Of a DNA stretch of 64,000 nt, positions 13,028 to 28,400 are shown piece by piece. The notes beneath the pieces were generated by a model. It worked only from the letters and a program-made list of their open reading frames with translations, was not told where the DNA came from and ran no database searches. The stretch covers positions 27,867,497 through 27,931,496 of the forward strand of contig NC_052666.1 in the NCBI RefSeq assembly GCF_016802725.1. The letters run 5' to 3'. How positions within the stretch are numbered: position 1 is the stretch's first letter; each line of letters starts with the position of its first letter. This DNA comes from Solenopsis invicta (taxonomy: Eukaryota > Arthropoda > Insecta > Hymenoptera > Formicidae). The position numbers and the translations under genes are program-made.

Positions 13028-16000
13028 TTACATCGATCGTCGCCATCCATCTCGGTGGCCTCTTCCACCTCCTCCTGCTCCACCACCACCACCTCCTCCT
13101 CCTCCTCCTCCTCCTCCTCCACCTCCTCCTCCTCCTCGAGTCGAGTAATTCTGTAATGTGAGGTAAGTAACATCTCGGCTAAAACTATTGTTCTATTTTA
13201 ATGGACGCACTACAGTTTTACTCATTACTTTTAATCTGCAGTATCGAAGACAAAAAAATCCTTGCTGCAAACTTTCTTTGCAAACTCTCTCGTTTAATTT
13301 TAAAGTCGAATTTAATTGCTAATAAATTAGAAATAAAAATATTAAGAGACAATTTAGATTAGAAGAAACGACGGTAGTTTAGCACACGTCGATCTTTTTC
13401 ACACTTTCTGCGATTGAGTTAACTCTTAATTTCAATTCTGTTCCTTCAAACCACGTCGCTTAGATATATTTTATTTTTATTTAATTTAGCGAGTACCCGG
13501 GATCTCATTTCCCCAGAGTCCTTTTTCTAACAGCTCGTATTAGGATGTGATGGAAATGTAAAGGAAGAAAAAAAACATACCCCTCGTTGACTGTGGTAGC
13601 CGTACGGTGCATGGTAATTGGCATTGTTCCGCGAGGAATGTTGACGATGACTATCGTAATGATTACGATGAGACTGATACTCCGAAGGCGGGTAATTCGA
13701 CTGGCGCATACCATAACCGGATGCCCATGGTCCACGCGAATGACTCGAACCGGCGCTATTGTAACCGTATTGCTGCCCCGATTGGTGCTCGTTCCGATAA
13801 CCTGGAAAACAAAAGTTACGCGGGCACGTTTAAATTATGCAAAGGGAAAAGTCTATAATGTATTTGCGCACATGCAGAAATAGCCGAATAACAGTATCCG
13901 GCTTAGAATTTAATCCTTTAATAAATATTGCCATGAATTAGTTGCGTCGAGAACGCGTAGTTATTCTCAATAATTAACACGGGGCACGCGAGGGGGATGG
14001 GAAAGGGGGACGAGCCGGGCGCAATATATAGCCGCCTAGATGAATAGGAAGCGTGCCGGCGCGTGTCCCTAGTTCCCAAATAATATGCAGCGTGCGTAGG
14101 ACTCGGTAACGTCACTGGATAAGCACTCGTCCACGCCGTGAAACGTCATAATAGCGCTGGCAGACCCATCGTTAATAAGAGATTTTCGAAAGCCCACATC
14201 GGTTGGGAGGGGGAAGAGCGAGATACGCACGGCGTACGCACGAGCACGGCCTCGTCGGTGCCTATACCGTTTCCGGTTTAAGCATTTCCAATATTGCTGG
14301 TCCTCGAAACCCCTCGGATCCCCTCGCGCGCCCCTCCCTCTTTCGCGCCGAGCCGACGAAAAAATTGGTAGTGAGATGTAATGATCGCGCTGACAAAAGG
14401 ACAAAACAAGCACGCCACCGCTGCCGCCGACCCGCGAATTTCCACGTTTGAATATTCATAACCCTCGAATCGAGCGTTCGAATTGCGAGATGATCGCTGC
14501 TTCACGGGGGAGAACGCGGAATAAGAGAAAGCATCGCGTTTGTTTGATGTGTCGCTGGACGGGTGGAAGTCAATTCTAATTGAATTGATTGCATGCGCGC
14601 AGGCGGCACGCGCATTCTTCAATTAATTAACATCTAACGAGTAGAGCTTCGACAAAGGATTCTTTAAACGATATATAATAAATGAAATTAGAATAATACG
14701 AATAACGCAATTGTACCTGGGGATAAGTTATGTTGATATTGATAAAATCGTTTCTTTAATTCGATTTTTTTTTAACTAAAGTAAAAATACAATTGAGAAA
14801 AATAAAAATTTGATTTCAAGAAATGATATTTGCCTTTTATAATTAAATAAACTGTTCGCATTGTTTGTTTAATTGAAACAAATAATTTTTTAACGTAAAG
14901 AAGGTACCGACAGAAATGTAAGAAATAATAATACATTAATTTTTTATTAGAAAAAAATTTGCGTTGCACAACCAAATTATTTCTTTAATTCTAATAAAAC
15001 AAACAAAAAATGTTTTCAAATCGAAGAAACTTTTCTCCGAATTTCTTTGATTCAAACAAATTTATTTTGACGAAATCGAAGAAAACTGTTATATTTTTCG
15101 ATCGGCGAATCTTGGATGCCTAATAATAATTTCGTGTGAATTTTTACAACTTCCAAGTTCGTACAAACGTATAAAAAAATATTTCTCTTCGCTTATAAAA
15201 ATTCCGAGTTCGAACTTGATCACACGAAAATACGCAGCGTGCAAAAGTGGAAGATCGTGATACATGACGATTCCCTTCGATGTCTCGCAAGAAAATTGAT
15301 GCACAATACGCGATCGGAGAACTCGCGGTTCGAAGACTGCGGCACTTAGCGAGAAACACTCTGTATTGTTCAGCGATTTCTGATCGGTGTGTTTCGACGC
15401 TTTGTCACCGTACCGCGTACTTCGACGCCAGTAGCATTCGCGCGAAGTGGCGTAACTCTTTAACCCCCGGGATTCAGCGGCCGTGCGTACAAAGGCTATC
15501 ACTGACGCACGATAATCGTATAGTTTGGTGCAATCGAGCTCGTAATAGGAGTCGGCAAACACCGTCGATATCGCCGAAGGGGCGATCTCGCGCGTTTGAA
15601 TACCAGTTATAGACTCCTATCATGCTATGCGAGAGAGAGATAGACAGATTTAGAAAGAGAGAAAGGGAGAGTACATTACCCTTTCTCTTCCACCCCGACG
15701 TTTCCTCTCATTCTTTCGCGGCAACAATAACATCCCCCGTAGATTCCAGGCGGCCCGCACCCAACGATTCCGATCCCCAACGGTAATCCTCACCCACAGC
15801 CTCCGATAGGGGAAAGGAAGGAGGGTTTAACAGTTTACACGTCGGATCATCCCTCGTTATTGTTGCGTTTATGATAATAACGCACCGCTACGGCCGGCTC
15901 GCGCGTTGCTCGACTCGTTTCAATCCTATCGCGAGCGAAATTCGCATCACGTGCTCAGATAGGTCAGTTAATTAGATTCTTCGACGTACGCTCGCCAAGA

Positions 16001-19000
16001 TCCATTGCGTTAATCACTTACGAATGCCAATATTAATTAATTAAAGGATAACCTCAGAAAATAAAAATGCTTTTTGCAGTCTCAAAAAACTATTCTGCAA
16101 TATATTTTTAAATTAGTGAAAAATTTTTTAATTTATTTTTAAATTATTTTGAAATATATTTGTAAATTTGCTTTAAGCTCCTCCATTCATATGCTAAAGG
16201 TACATAATTACGCGATGTATCGCAGAATATTTTGTGGTTCGATCGAAATCGGAGGGAGATTATTTGTCTATGTACCGAGTAAATATAATTAGCAAATATC
16301 CAGGGACAATAAAGCTGACATTTGCTCAAAATAAATCATCGGTACGTGTACCAGTTGAGTGATTGGGGGATCATTAGAAACGGGAGAAAATGGCGTGAGT
16401 CCACGAGACGGAACTTCCGCCGTCGGCGGCGAAATTGTATTGGACGTTAGACGAAAAGGTATCAGGGCTGAGAAAGAAAGACGATTCGTTCATATGTACG
16501 TGTACGTGCTACGGGTAGGTATCTACTCGCTATGGGTATTGGATTGGATTGGATTGCCGCGTCAGCAGTACAAACACTCAAAACCTCGATGTGGGTCGGC
16601 CTCTCCCGTTCCTGTTTCAAACTGAAATTACACTTTCCCGTCCACCACGTTCGACCTGCCACAATATATATAGCTACGCTTTTCCCCCTTGGCTGCATCT
16701 TTTGTTCGTATCAAGCTTATAAATGCTATTTGCAAATTCTACCCTCTTGTTGCATCTCTCGATTCTTCAACGCTGAACTCGTCTTTATCGTTTTATCCAG
16801 CCTTAACGCGAGCCACCATTGTTTCATGATTTCCTACTTCTTTGTAAGTTTTTATTTTTGATATAAATAAAGCAGTATTTTTATTTCACGATTTTTCGAT
16901 GGAATCGAAAAAGAAATAATATTTGAGGGTGTAAAGTAAAAATTCCCAGTGGCTTAGATAATTGCAAAAATTACTATAACAGATTTTTTATAACGTTCGT
17001 CATACCGTGCGTACGCAGTCTTATTAAAAAAAAAAAAAAAAAAACATCCTTTCTTTAGATATATTTAAAGTAAATAGATGAACAACATTGAAAATTTGAC
17101 ACTTTTGATAAATGATGATAAAACCACATGTGTTAAAAAAAAGCGGAGTTTTTCGATTAGTGCTTTGTGCTTTAGCAAATGAATATTATACAGATATTAA
17201 TTGTGAATAATTAATGAAGAAATATAAAAAAGGACGTATTACATTTTCATAAAACAGTTTATTCGCAATAAAGCAAAATCAGAATAAATTTATTGTTACG
17301 CTATTATTTTTGACAAAGCGGTAATTGGTCTGGGCGTCGTGAACGCCGATTTTTGGAATAGTCGGATGGCTAAACCTTGACCTCCGTTCTTTTTTTTTCT
17401 GTTTTTTAGAAACCGCCAACCGTTTTTTTTTACGTACACATTATTCCTATGAAAGCAGTCCTCTCCCGATCTTATATGCTTACGGTGGGTGTAGGTAAAT
17501 ATTGTACAACATGTGTAAGTAAAAGGCATAGGCTACATAAACGTTCTCGTCTTTCTCTCCACCTTGTCCTCCTTTTATGCAGAAGCATGTACGGAGCATC
17601 TCTTATCGATGGAAGACGTGGACAAGTTGAATGGAGTTTTTTTTTTAATTTTCCATACGCGATGGACAAATTCGAATCGTCATTCTTCGCCGCGAATTTG
17701 TGCCTTACTCAAACAAGAAAACGAGAAAATGAAGATCGAATTATGTTTACTCGTGAACAACGGTTTCCTTTGTTTAATTCATCGCGCTTAGTTTCAAATG
17801 TGGCTGACTTATAAAAAAAAGGAAATTATTCAATTAGCAGAGGCAGAGTTCGGTACAAATATTTTGACGCGCTGTATGTACAGAGTGGATTTAATCAATG
17901 CTCTTTAATCAGTATTTTCAATTAATTTAAGAGCTACTGCGTACAGAGTCGCAAAAACACCTCGTTCAAAATTCATGCGGTTAACTGCGATATCACTGAG
18001 GATGCTGCAATTGCGATGATTACGTGCTCATAATACGTAATAATTATAAACTCGTTAAAACTTCTTATTTAGAATCCAATCGGCGAAGCTCACACGTGCA
18101 ACGTTAAGAAGAAAGTAAAAAAAAGAGAAGATGAAAGGGGGGGGGAGAAGGGGAGAGTGAGCCCGCATCTACCAACTACCTGGGTGCAAGAACAATGCGT
18201 ACACGTTCTCCCCCATAAAACTCAGCACCCAATGGTACAAGATGGCGCCACCACCAGGCCAAAGTACCACTCGGGCGATTTCCGGTGGCTTTGTTCCGCC
18301 CACCACTCTTGCGGGGCACAGAGCGGGAGAAGACGAAGAGGAAGGGGGATGGAGGATCGATGGAACCCGTGGTTGAAGGCGCGCCTTTGAGGCCACCGCG
18401 TGCTCGCGATGCGTGTGCGCCAAATATAAAAAAGTCTTTTCCTCTATGAAGCCAGTTAGTCAGGCAGGCAGTAATTTTTCCGCCGTGCTTCTCGACGCAT
18501 CGTCCTCCCCCGTCAATCTTCTGTTCAGTCTACCGTCTGTAAATAATATTTCAGTTTCTTCTTCTTCATCTTCGCCTTTACCTTGTTCTTCGTCTTCGTC
18601 TTCGTCTTCATTATCTCTATCTTTGTTTGCATTAATTTCCGTTATCAGCATGATCTTCGTTATCGTCATCGCTATCTTCATCTGTATTCATCATCACCAT
18701 CATAGTTCGCAGTTTCGTCAGCATAGTCATCATCTTTGTTTTTTCTTCCGCGTTTTTTCTCGCCGTTTTCTCTTTCGCACAAGTTCTTTCGTGCGGACCT
18801 TTGCGCCGTAGAGAAGGAACGAACCGGCTGCGACTCCAAGTTCTCTACTTTCTTATTTCTTCCCTACTTCCGCTTCCCTTCAGCCAGTAGCGGTAATGGA
18901 GGCCCTCGAAGGCGGCTCTTCTAGCGCCTCGACGAAACGAAACGGAATGAAACGAAATGAGACGAGACGAGAATCGAGGCGGCATTTATTCTCAACGATT

Positions 19001-22000
19001 CGCGAGGTTCCTCTTCGCTTCCTCTTTATTTTCCTCTCTTCTCATATATTTTTGATTCGCTCGAGGAAAGAATATAACTTAGCACATGCGTGCTCCCTCC
19101 CAGATGATTATTAAATTACTGGACATTAAGTTTAATTCATCTACGGCTGCGTCGTGACGAATTTAGAAAGTTTCAGCTTTTCTTCAACGAGAAAGTCGCA
19201 GCGTTGGCGATCTCTAAGCTATGAGCGATTAGAAACGAAATACTTTTTGCGAATTAAGCTTCATATATCTAACTAGGAAATCCATTAAAAAATTTAAAAA
19301 GAGATATATTATAGAATGTCTCGTTTTCGATCGTCAGTTATATTTAACATAGACAATATCGTACAACAATATGTTGAATTAATCGTAATGAAAAAATTCA
19401 TATTTCGTAAAGATGCGCGAAACTAATGGAGAACCGTGTAAAACGAATGTTAACACATTCTTTAGCCGCGTCATTTATTTTTTTAGCCGCAAATTACACA
19501 TCGATCCACTCGTTGCGAAAATTACGTGTCAATTTTAAAATGAAATCGTGATGGGCGATATTGAAATTACATTGGCCAAAGCATCCTATAGGCGCATGTT
19601 TATTTCGATAGACGACAATCCGACGGTAACAATTTCAAAACCGTATCTGCTAAATGTTCGGCCGTTTGTCGAAACAATTCAATCTACGCCTCGATGAGCT
19701 TTGGGAATCAGCGAAACCGAAACTCGAGTGCGGAAAAGCTCCGATTTCCAACCGGCTCGTGAGTATTCAGCAGAGCTTTCCAATTGGCGTTTCGATATCG
19801 ATGACCGGACGAGTCCCGCGATGGCACGAAAGAGACGGACGGAGAAGCCACTCGTTCCCGTTCGTTTCTATGTAACCGATTCTATCTACATTTAACGATC
19901 GCTTTATTGTAGGCGCCCGTTAAAGCGGAAATACGCGTAATTATCATGTCCTTTGAGTCTGGATCCGAATACGGATATTCTATCTATAATATTTCGATGA
20001 AATCGCTCTAAATAACGTATTTACTTTGAATACAGCTACTGCCATTCATGTAAATCCAACGTGCGTGAATTTTTATAGGCCGTACATCGCGTACCATCGG
20101 TAAAACGAACAATTTTTCTCTCCCGCTTTTTTCTATCTTTTCTTAACTTTGAGATGAGCTATATAAGCCAGTAGCATCATCCTGGTACACTTCCCGCTCT
20201 CTCAAATGCAAAAGCGTTACGAACGTTATGACAATGGCGTTTCAACTTAACTTTCAACTTTACAAGATTTATTTCTGTACTTCCGAGAAAGACCGTTTGA
20301 AGCTTCGTTCCTCTGTTGTTGAGGATCAACGAAACCTTTTCCAATTGTAAAATCATAACGAGTGCATCTTACCTTTTTCGTATACCTCGAAATTGAGGCG
20401 TACATAGATAAGCGCGCGAGAGCAGCACTTAACGTGTACATCCACGTTTTCATGGTAGAGAATTTTCGACGATTTGCAAAGCCTGGTCGATTCGGCTTAG
20501 CGGCGCGACGCGGTTTTGCAAGCGCAAGCATTTCTACTCCGAACGTTTTTATCGTCGCCGTCGCGACGCGACGCGAAGCATTCGGGATGGCAAGCGCGGG
20601 AGAGCGAGGGCACAGGACCGGCGGGGCGGGAGGAGCGCGGGCGGAGGGCGGAGGGCCGAGACAAAAAGAGGGAAGATCAGAGAAGGAGGAACACTTGACC
20701 CTCTGCTTGCCGCACACAGCTGATCCTGGTGCTGCGCCAGCGAATCCCTGTCGCGCGCGCGCACGCGCGCGCGACGTGCGTTAATAAACGTATCGGGGAG
20801 CGTGTGTTGGTAAAGCTCGATCGTCCCTGCTGACTCTCCTCCCGTTTCTCTTCCCCACTGTTTCTTTCCGCTTTACTTCTCTGCCCAACTAATTCCTCCT
20901 CCTTATCACTTCCTCTCCCTTTCTACCACCGTCCTCGACATTTTCCGTTCCGTCTGCCTGCGAGTATTCTTACTCCCACTCGAAGTTCTCCCACAGTCGT
21001 CGATTTGCACGACTCCTCTTTCCCAACTTCGCTCCCTCAGCTTTTCCACCCCGTACGTTACCCAAATCGGCCTGCCTTCCTTCGTTTCGAATTCAGCGAT
21101 CGGTTCGCACGTGCAACACGCACGTTCGCTTCTTACACGATCTGTTCTTTATTCCGAGAGCCTTCGGTACAGATACGATTGCGCGCAATTGTTTTATAAA
21201 TTCGTAAAACTTGAGAGAATCAATCGTAAAGAACACTGAGATATTTAAATGTGTTTACGATATAAAAATATATGAAGACATTTCAATTTCACGTTCGCTA
21301 GAAAGCAGATCGTATCGAAATTATTATACGTTAGTACGATCGAGAACATTTTATCTAAATTATATGCGGAACACGTGCTCGCAACGATACTCGAGAAGCG
21401 ATTTTATTGCGATGTACAAAGAATTTTACGAGGACACTGGAATTTTCAATAAGAGGGAAACATTTTAAACGACACGAGGATCAGAAAACAGTCGCCACCT
21501 CGCCTTCCTCAAATTCCGCGGTTCCTCCATCCGCCCTTTCGTTTCATCTTGCGCCATGCGCACGCAACCCCGGAACGTATTACGCGTGTGTACATAATAT
21601 GGGTACACGCATACGCCTACGTGTATACGCACATTTATGGGGGAGCATCGGGAGAAAGGGCGGCCGACGCGCGAGTAACGTGTTGACTCTCGCGATCTCC
21701 GTACTCCTAATTTATTTACCATTTTATAATACAGGGGGAGTCGGATTTTTTCGATCGTCAGTCACGGCTGGAGAACCTCTTTTAATATATCAGGGATATT
21801 AATATATCGAATTTCATCGAGCGTAAATATCGTTATTTGCTCAGGCTCGATTATTACGTGTAGATTATGGTGATGATTACGTGGGCGCCAGAAAGGAGAC
21901 AACTGCGAGAAAATATGATTTGACTTTTACTTTGCGCGTTCTCTCTAACATTAGAGAATTCTAATGTTGAGACGGCTGCTTGCGCGACTCCACAAAACTA

Positions 22001-22373
22001 AAATTTCGCGGTTGACTTTCGTCTAGGCGAATATTTCGGGGAAATGAACGACTCGGCTCGCTTAATCTTTCGCATATCTGGTCGAACACACCGAGCTGCG
22101 AACGCTCGCTGGCGAACGCGAAAGAGACACAACTCGGTGGCAGTCGTGTCAGAGGCGACCAATAAATTTATCGAGCGGGTGTTGGCATGGAGACTGCCGG
22201 ACAGAGCTCGGTTGGATGGCCCGGAGGGCGATGAGAGGGCACTCGAGAATCCTCCATGAGACCGTCACGGAGAAATTGGAGGCAGCCACGGCACCCACGG
22301 CAACCATGGCCCAGGAAAAGGGGGGAGAGAAGAGGGACGTGTTCGAAGGTAAACTGTACGTAGGTGCGCGGAA

Positions 22374-22421
<48 letters not shown>

Positions 22422-25400
22422 CGATGAGCGGAAGTGGGACGAAGGGGGAGAGGAGGAAGGATATCGATTCCTCGCGGTGATCCAATCAACGATGGCGCCT
22501 TATCTGGCGCCTTTACCGGCGTTATAACTTATCTCTCGTTGGTGATATGATACGATCACGTTCGGCGCCACGCAAATAATTTTTTTTAGCTGTAAGCCTA
22601 TATAATTAATAGGCTTCATTTCTACCGGTGTAAATTAATTTAATTTCAGAACTAGAAGAAATAAATCGAGATTACAATTGATCTAATATTAATACATTAA
22701 ACGAAAAAAACAATTTTACTGTGGTATCGAAAAATTTAGCTAGAAAATAACTTTATGTTTGACTATTCAAAATTGTATTATGTAAAACAAGCATGATGAT
22801 GTTGCTGCAAAAAGTTTGGATATTCTAACAATGTAATTATTTTTAAATCTGTTTTTCAGCAAAATTGTACTTTTCGTGTAAGAAATAAACAGACATAAGT
22901 TGCGAGATTGAACGCTCGAAAGATATCGCGTGGAATATTTATTACACTGAATGTTCGTTAATGTAAATTAGTCTGAACACAAAATTTATTAGTTTGAAAA
23001 TTACACGATGACTGGCACGGTTCAAAGTTGCAAGGTAACTTCCTCTCCTAAATTTCGTTACCTAATTATAATAACATCCCGATAGTTCGAATTAGAATAG
23101 GATCGGCGCATAGGCTGCTCGGAAATATCGCGGAACAATATTATTTTATTTTAACAAGGGAAGTCTCGCGTAAAATTCGTGACGGCGGAGACTCACACTG
23201 AAATAAAATAAACTGAAGCTCCAAACTAAACTAAAACTATGTAAACTAGAAACAAGATTAAGCTTACTTTAAAAGATTTCAGTAACAGACTTCGAATGAT
23301 TGCAAGGTTTATTTTTCCCACCGTAAACGTTAACGTTAAATAACATTTAGCAAGGATATTGATTCGTTCAATACCATTGGGCATTAATTAAATTACGTCT
23401 AATTGAAAAGTGAATACTTGACGAGATATTTTGTTCTGACGTATTCTGTGAAACATCAAATTTATCATAAATTAACTCTTCGATAATTCCGCCTTAATTT
23501 ATGCGCGAAATTACGAGGAACGGCGACTCCTAATTTACGCTTCGCGCATTTATTACCGCGGAGCCAATATTTTCGTTGTTTATGACAGAGCGAAGCGAAT
23601 ATCGGAAAAATCCGGGGAATACGGGCGCGACAGAAGGAGGGAAAGGAAGAGGGAAATATATTTCCCATAGTTAGCTACTTGCCCGCTCTCCAGATCAAGC
23701 CGATTGCGCCGTTCAAATCTCGCTGTCGTTGTATCGGTTTTTAACGTAATGGCGTCCGGGGGGAGAAAAAATACGATACGCTCTTACGCTTCACGACGCT
23801 TCACGAATACTAGAATCCATTGTGACGAACGTGATAAAGAGAATGCGTAATTAGTTGACGATTAATTGTGAAGCAAGCCAATATAATCCCACAATTTTTT
23901 CGAATTAATTTTGCACTTGAGGCTGTGATAAAAGGAAATCGTGTGTAGCGTGGACAAGAACTTTTACATTAAATGGAAACTTTTATTACGATTCGTACAG
24001 TGAAGGAAAACGGTGTAGGTTTTTTTTCTTCTTTTTTCCATGCATGTCCGGCTCCCGACGAAAGGAGCAAACGGATATTAATTTTCGCATCAAAAATATG
24101 AATTTTCCCCACTGAAGTCACACTCGACGTGATACCACTTGAAACATTCAGTGTCGGACCCACTTTTCACCGATGACGTAGCACTGGTGGTAGAATGCAC
24201 AAAATTCTGATTGGAATTAAGAATTTCGGCTCCGTTTCGTTGTATTCTTTTTTTTTTCTATTTTTTTCCCTTTTATCTATTTGTCCGTATCTTTTTTTTT
24301 ACCCTCGAATTTCTAAAGTAAACTCTTTCGATGTTAAAATTCTCGACAGTGTCGAGCAAACGTTTCGAAGAATAGTCAAGCAAATATCTTCATGTAAAAA
24401 ACAAAAAAAAAAAAAGTGAAAGTTTTCGCACACCTGAAGTAGATCGTATTGGGTACAGTTACTACAAGAGACTTCTGTATCCCGAGGATCGCGATTAGGT
24501 GATATCTGATCCTATACATGATCACTTCGTAAAGTAAACGAGAAGGGCACGCGGACGGAACGAGACTGAAGAGTCGCAGGACGGCGCGGAGGATTCCGAG
24601 GAGCAAGAAGAGCGTCGCGAAGGTGGTATCCGACAAAAGAGGAAACCGATGGAGAAAGGAACAAGGAAGGGTATAGACCGGCGAAACGTAAAGAAAAAGA
24701 GGTTGAGCGATGAGGAGGCCGTGCGATGAAAAGAGACCGAATGCGGTGGAAGAGACGAGGAGGAAAAGAGGAAAAGGAGCGAGGCACAGAAGGACAAGAC
24801 GACGTCCGTACGGGAACGAGTACGTTGAAGAAGAGGAAGAGGAAGAGAATGGTCCTTGTGCAGCGAGGACCCCAGGATACCGGCAAGGAGTATCCTAGAA
24901 TTGTCGAGGATGCTTCACTCCCATCGCCCTCTTTTTCGTGCCCCTTCTACGGTTCCCCGTTCCCTCTTGCCTTCCTCTTTTCCTCTACGTCTTTCTCTTC
25001 GGGTTGTAAATATGCCCCACTCTGTCCCATCAAGATTTATTCCTCGCAAAGGGAATCGTCGTCTCCTACAAACGCTACACCGCGAGGGGGTACTTGGACG
25101 TCGGGGGAGGGGGGGGGAGGGGGGAAGCACCCTTTCTCCTTTACTCTAACGAACTTAGGCGAGGCTCGTTTCTTCCTCCTTTCTCTTCCACCCTCGTTTT
25201 AGGCGCCGCGAGACTTTGATGCGGATTGCGAAATCAAGGGCTCTCCGAAAAGTCTAAAGTAGTTGACGAGTAGGTGCGTGCAGAGGCTTCACATTCGCGC
25301 GGAACATTCGTTTTTCATTAAAACAAAAAAAGAAAAAGAAAGGAAAAAGAGTCATTTGCTTCCCTCTTCGTGACAATTTGTAAAAGAACGCGGATAACGT

Positions 25401-28400
25401 TGGTGTTCTCGTGACTCGTTAATACTTGACATCTCTGTGAGGACGAGATACATCGTAGAAGTGACAGAAAAATAGGTGAACAGAAGAGGATCAGCTTTCG
25501 TAGATTCCGCATTCGGCCAATAAAATGCGGCCCATCACGCGCGATCGTTAGTCAGGTTCTCGAAGATACGAAACTGGATCCTTCAAGAATGGGACGATAG
25601 GTCAACAAGTCGAGGCGACCGGAGTTCGAACGGAGAACCGAACTGAAGAGGCCTTCACCTAACCATGGACTTCGAGAAACCCGATACGATTTGCGAGATT
25701 CCGAACGTATCATGGACCCCAAATTTCTTTCAAGTGTATATTTACACGGCATTTCACGCTTCCGATGGCGAAGGTGGTGGCCAGTGAAGAGACACCGGCG
25801 TTCTTATGGAAAATAGTATCGTCGGAAAGACGTTACGGGGAAGAGACGACGTGTCGAAGAGCGAAGAATTAACTTACAATTAGCAGCGTTTGGAAAAAGC
25901 GTCTCGCGTACTTAAAAAATATCTTTTTAAAATACAAATGAAACCAACCATTGAAAATAATTCGTTTTTATTACGGTGCGCGACTTATGACTCACTCCCT
26001 ACGTACGTTCTTATTACGGGAAATGGATTTTAAAGCCAGCGAAAGGAACGTTATTGTTCGAACGGTTCTATACGTAAAAAAAAAAAATCGCTCACCGCGG
26101 CGGCGCCTACAAAAATCCGATTCACCGGATGATCCTCACCGTTTGCTATGGGAGGGCACAATAGAGGAGATTGAGAGAGTGGTGAAAACTGAAGAGGAGA
26201 GGGAGCGGGGGCGGGAGAAAAGGGAAAGAAGTCCCGAATTCTTATCCACGATCCTTGTTCCCTCACTTCGCGCGGAAATGAGGTGGAAAACCGCACCCTC
26301 CTGGGATCGACTCACCTTTTCTTTACTTTCCACGAGGATACTAACGTCGGATTTCGAGCACTACTGCGGTTCCCCGATATTTCAAACGTGTCCGAATCAC
26401 GGAGCGGGTTCTCGAGGCAACCGAGCGCGAGGAAATTGTACCAAACTGCAAATGAAAGAGAACGTTCACAGAGCCGAGATTCCGCCCGCGAGGAAAAAAG
26501 GAAAAACGCGATGGAACGGGAAATGCTGCGCGGGGCCACGTTTTCCGTTTTCAGGAAGAAAAAAAAAAGGAATCACTTGTTCAGTTAATTCTTTTAGCGA
26601 GTTACGTACGAAACTCGAGAGAAAATTGGCAATTAGACGTTCGATAATCTTTTTTCGCAAATTGTTTTTAAGAAAGGCAAAATTAAACTTGAAAAATTTG
26701 TCGCGCGAGCGAAGTTTTTTAATGACGATCGAAGGAAACATTTTCCTACGTATGTTGGCCCAGGACGCTTTTTGTTACTCAAAATGAAATTTCCTATTCG
26801 AGCTGTCCTCTCGTTTGGTTAGTATCCTGTAGAGTTTTTATCGTGGAAACGAGTGCGCGTACCGAGGGGCGCGAGAGCTCGTCGACATTTTTGAATTAAT
26901 CTCATTCGACTGCTCCCTTTATGCGGTGGCTCTCCCTCATATATCCCGTGGCGAGTCGTTTCCTAGCCGCTTCGTGCCTTCAAGGTTAATTGGAATGAAA
27001 GCGAAAAAGGAAAGAGCATGGCCGAAAGAAAAAAAAAGGATGCTACAGAGAGAGAAACGACGACGGGTCCGAAAGATGGCGACAACGAGTTTTCTTACGA
27101 TCAGCGGATTTTCTGCCAACTCGCTCGTCAATAGGCGTATAAAAAAAAAGAACTTGTGAGATTTTTATAAACGAAATCTAACGTACTGTTAGCCACAAGA
27201 GAACTGCTCAAATATTAAGCGATCGCGAACTCTCTCTGTACTCGAGGCAAGTAGTTGATGAAAAAATTTTTAACGAATCGATTCGTTTTTTCAGTACCTT
27301 AAGACATTAATGCATTAAAGAAAATTTTATATATATTATATTAATATATTATAAAGCGTAATATATTTTTTATTCATTATCTTCCTTATATCCTTTTTCA
27401 TATTTTCCAAATATCTTCTGTATTACTGAACATCACACAATATTGCTATATATTTCTTGTCGTTCAACCTTTTAACTATTATACTATAATGGCTTCTCTC
27501 TGAACGATCTTTTAGAACGAAGAATTACTATAGTGGCTTTCCTCGAGAGAGAAATTATCGTTTAAAATGAAGAGCCACTAGAGTGAATCTCTCCTATATT
27601 TCAATATTTTTTCATTATATATATATATATACACTTAATAAAAAAACAAAAAATTAAAAATCTCCTTTCTTTTTCAATTACATTTGATCACGTTCTGCAG
27701 CAGAGTATACTACGGTACTGTATACAGCTCCGCATTCAATTCAATAACTGTATACAGTTAAAAGGTTAAAGTAAAAATGACGAACTACGAGTGGCCGAGT
27801 AGTCGCTCCAAGATAGAAAGATTTTCCTGATCGCATTTCCGTAGTAAGTCCAAGACAAACAAGAGATCAAAACAGAAAGCGTACCGTTGTCGTCTTTACA
27901 GTAATTATAGTATCACGCAACGTTCCGTAGCCTCGGGACTTCGCGAAGAGGCGAGGGTCGCGAGAGAATAAAGAGAAGGAAATTAGGGTGCGGAACAGGT
28001 GTACCGCTTGATCTAGAAGCAGGATTGTCCTCTTTCACATCGTCTCTCGGATATACGGACCATTTACCTTTATGCGGTATTACGCGCGAAGAAGCGAGAG
28101 GAAAGAGGCCCATTCACGTGAATCGGCTGAACGAAATGCAAACTCGGGTCCCCCTTCTTCATCTCGAAACTGCAACCTGCAGCCTCTCGAATAAACTATG
28201 ATAAACAGTCGGGCAATTATCGAGGACATTCGCTTCTTCGAGTCAGACTGCGAAGATGTAATTTGAGACGACGTTGTAAGCGAAACCGGAAGTCAACGTG
28301 ACGAGAGAGATTGCCGCGACGCGATGGATCTGCCAGGAGTGGATTTTCTCGAATGAAAAATCGATGTTTGACATCTCTGAACGACACGGAAGCTTCGCGA

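Noticed and set aside
12982..13173. Polyglutamate ORF on the minus strand
   Set aside because: It is the wrong frame of the XRN2 last exon; the phase from exon 16 selects the polyglycine frame.
13587..13883. Plus-strand ORFs over 13.6-13.9 kb
   Set aside because: Antisense shadows of XRN2 exon 16.
20748..20777. Short CG-alternating palindrome
   Set aside because: It could adopt Z-DNA, but runs this short occur often in GC-rich islands and nothing links it to a function.
25951..26787. Longest single ORF in the window (278 codons, plus strand)
   Set aside because: It lies in purine-rich DNA poor in stop codons, has overlapping ORFs in other frames, and shows no domain or family similarity I can recognise.
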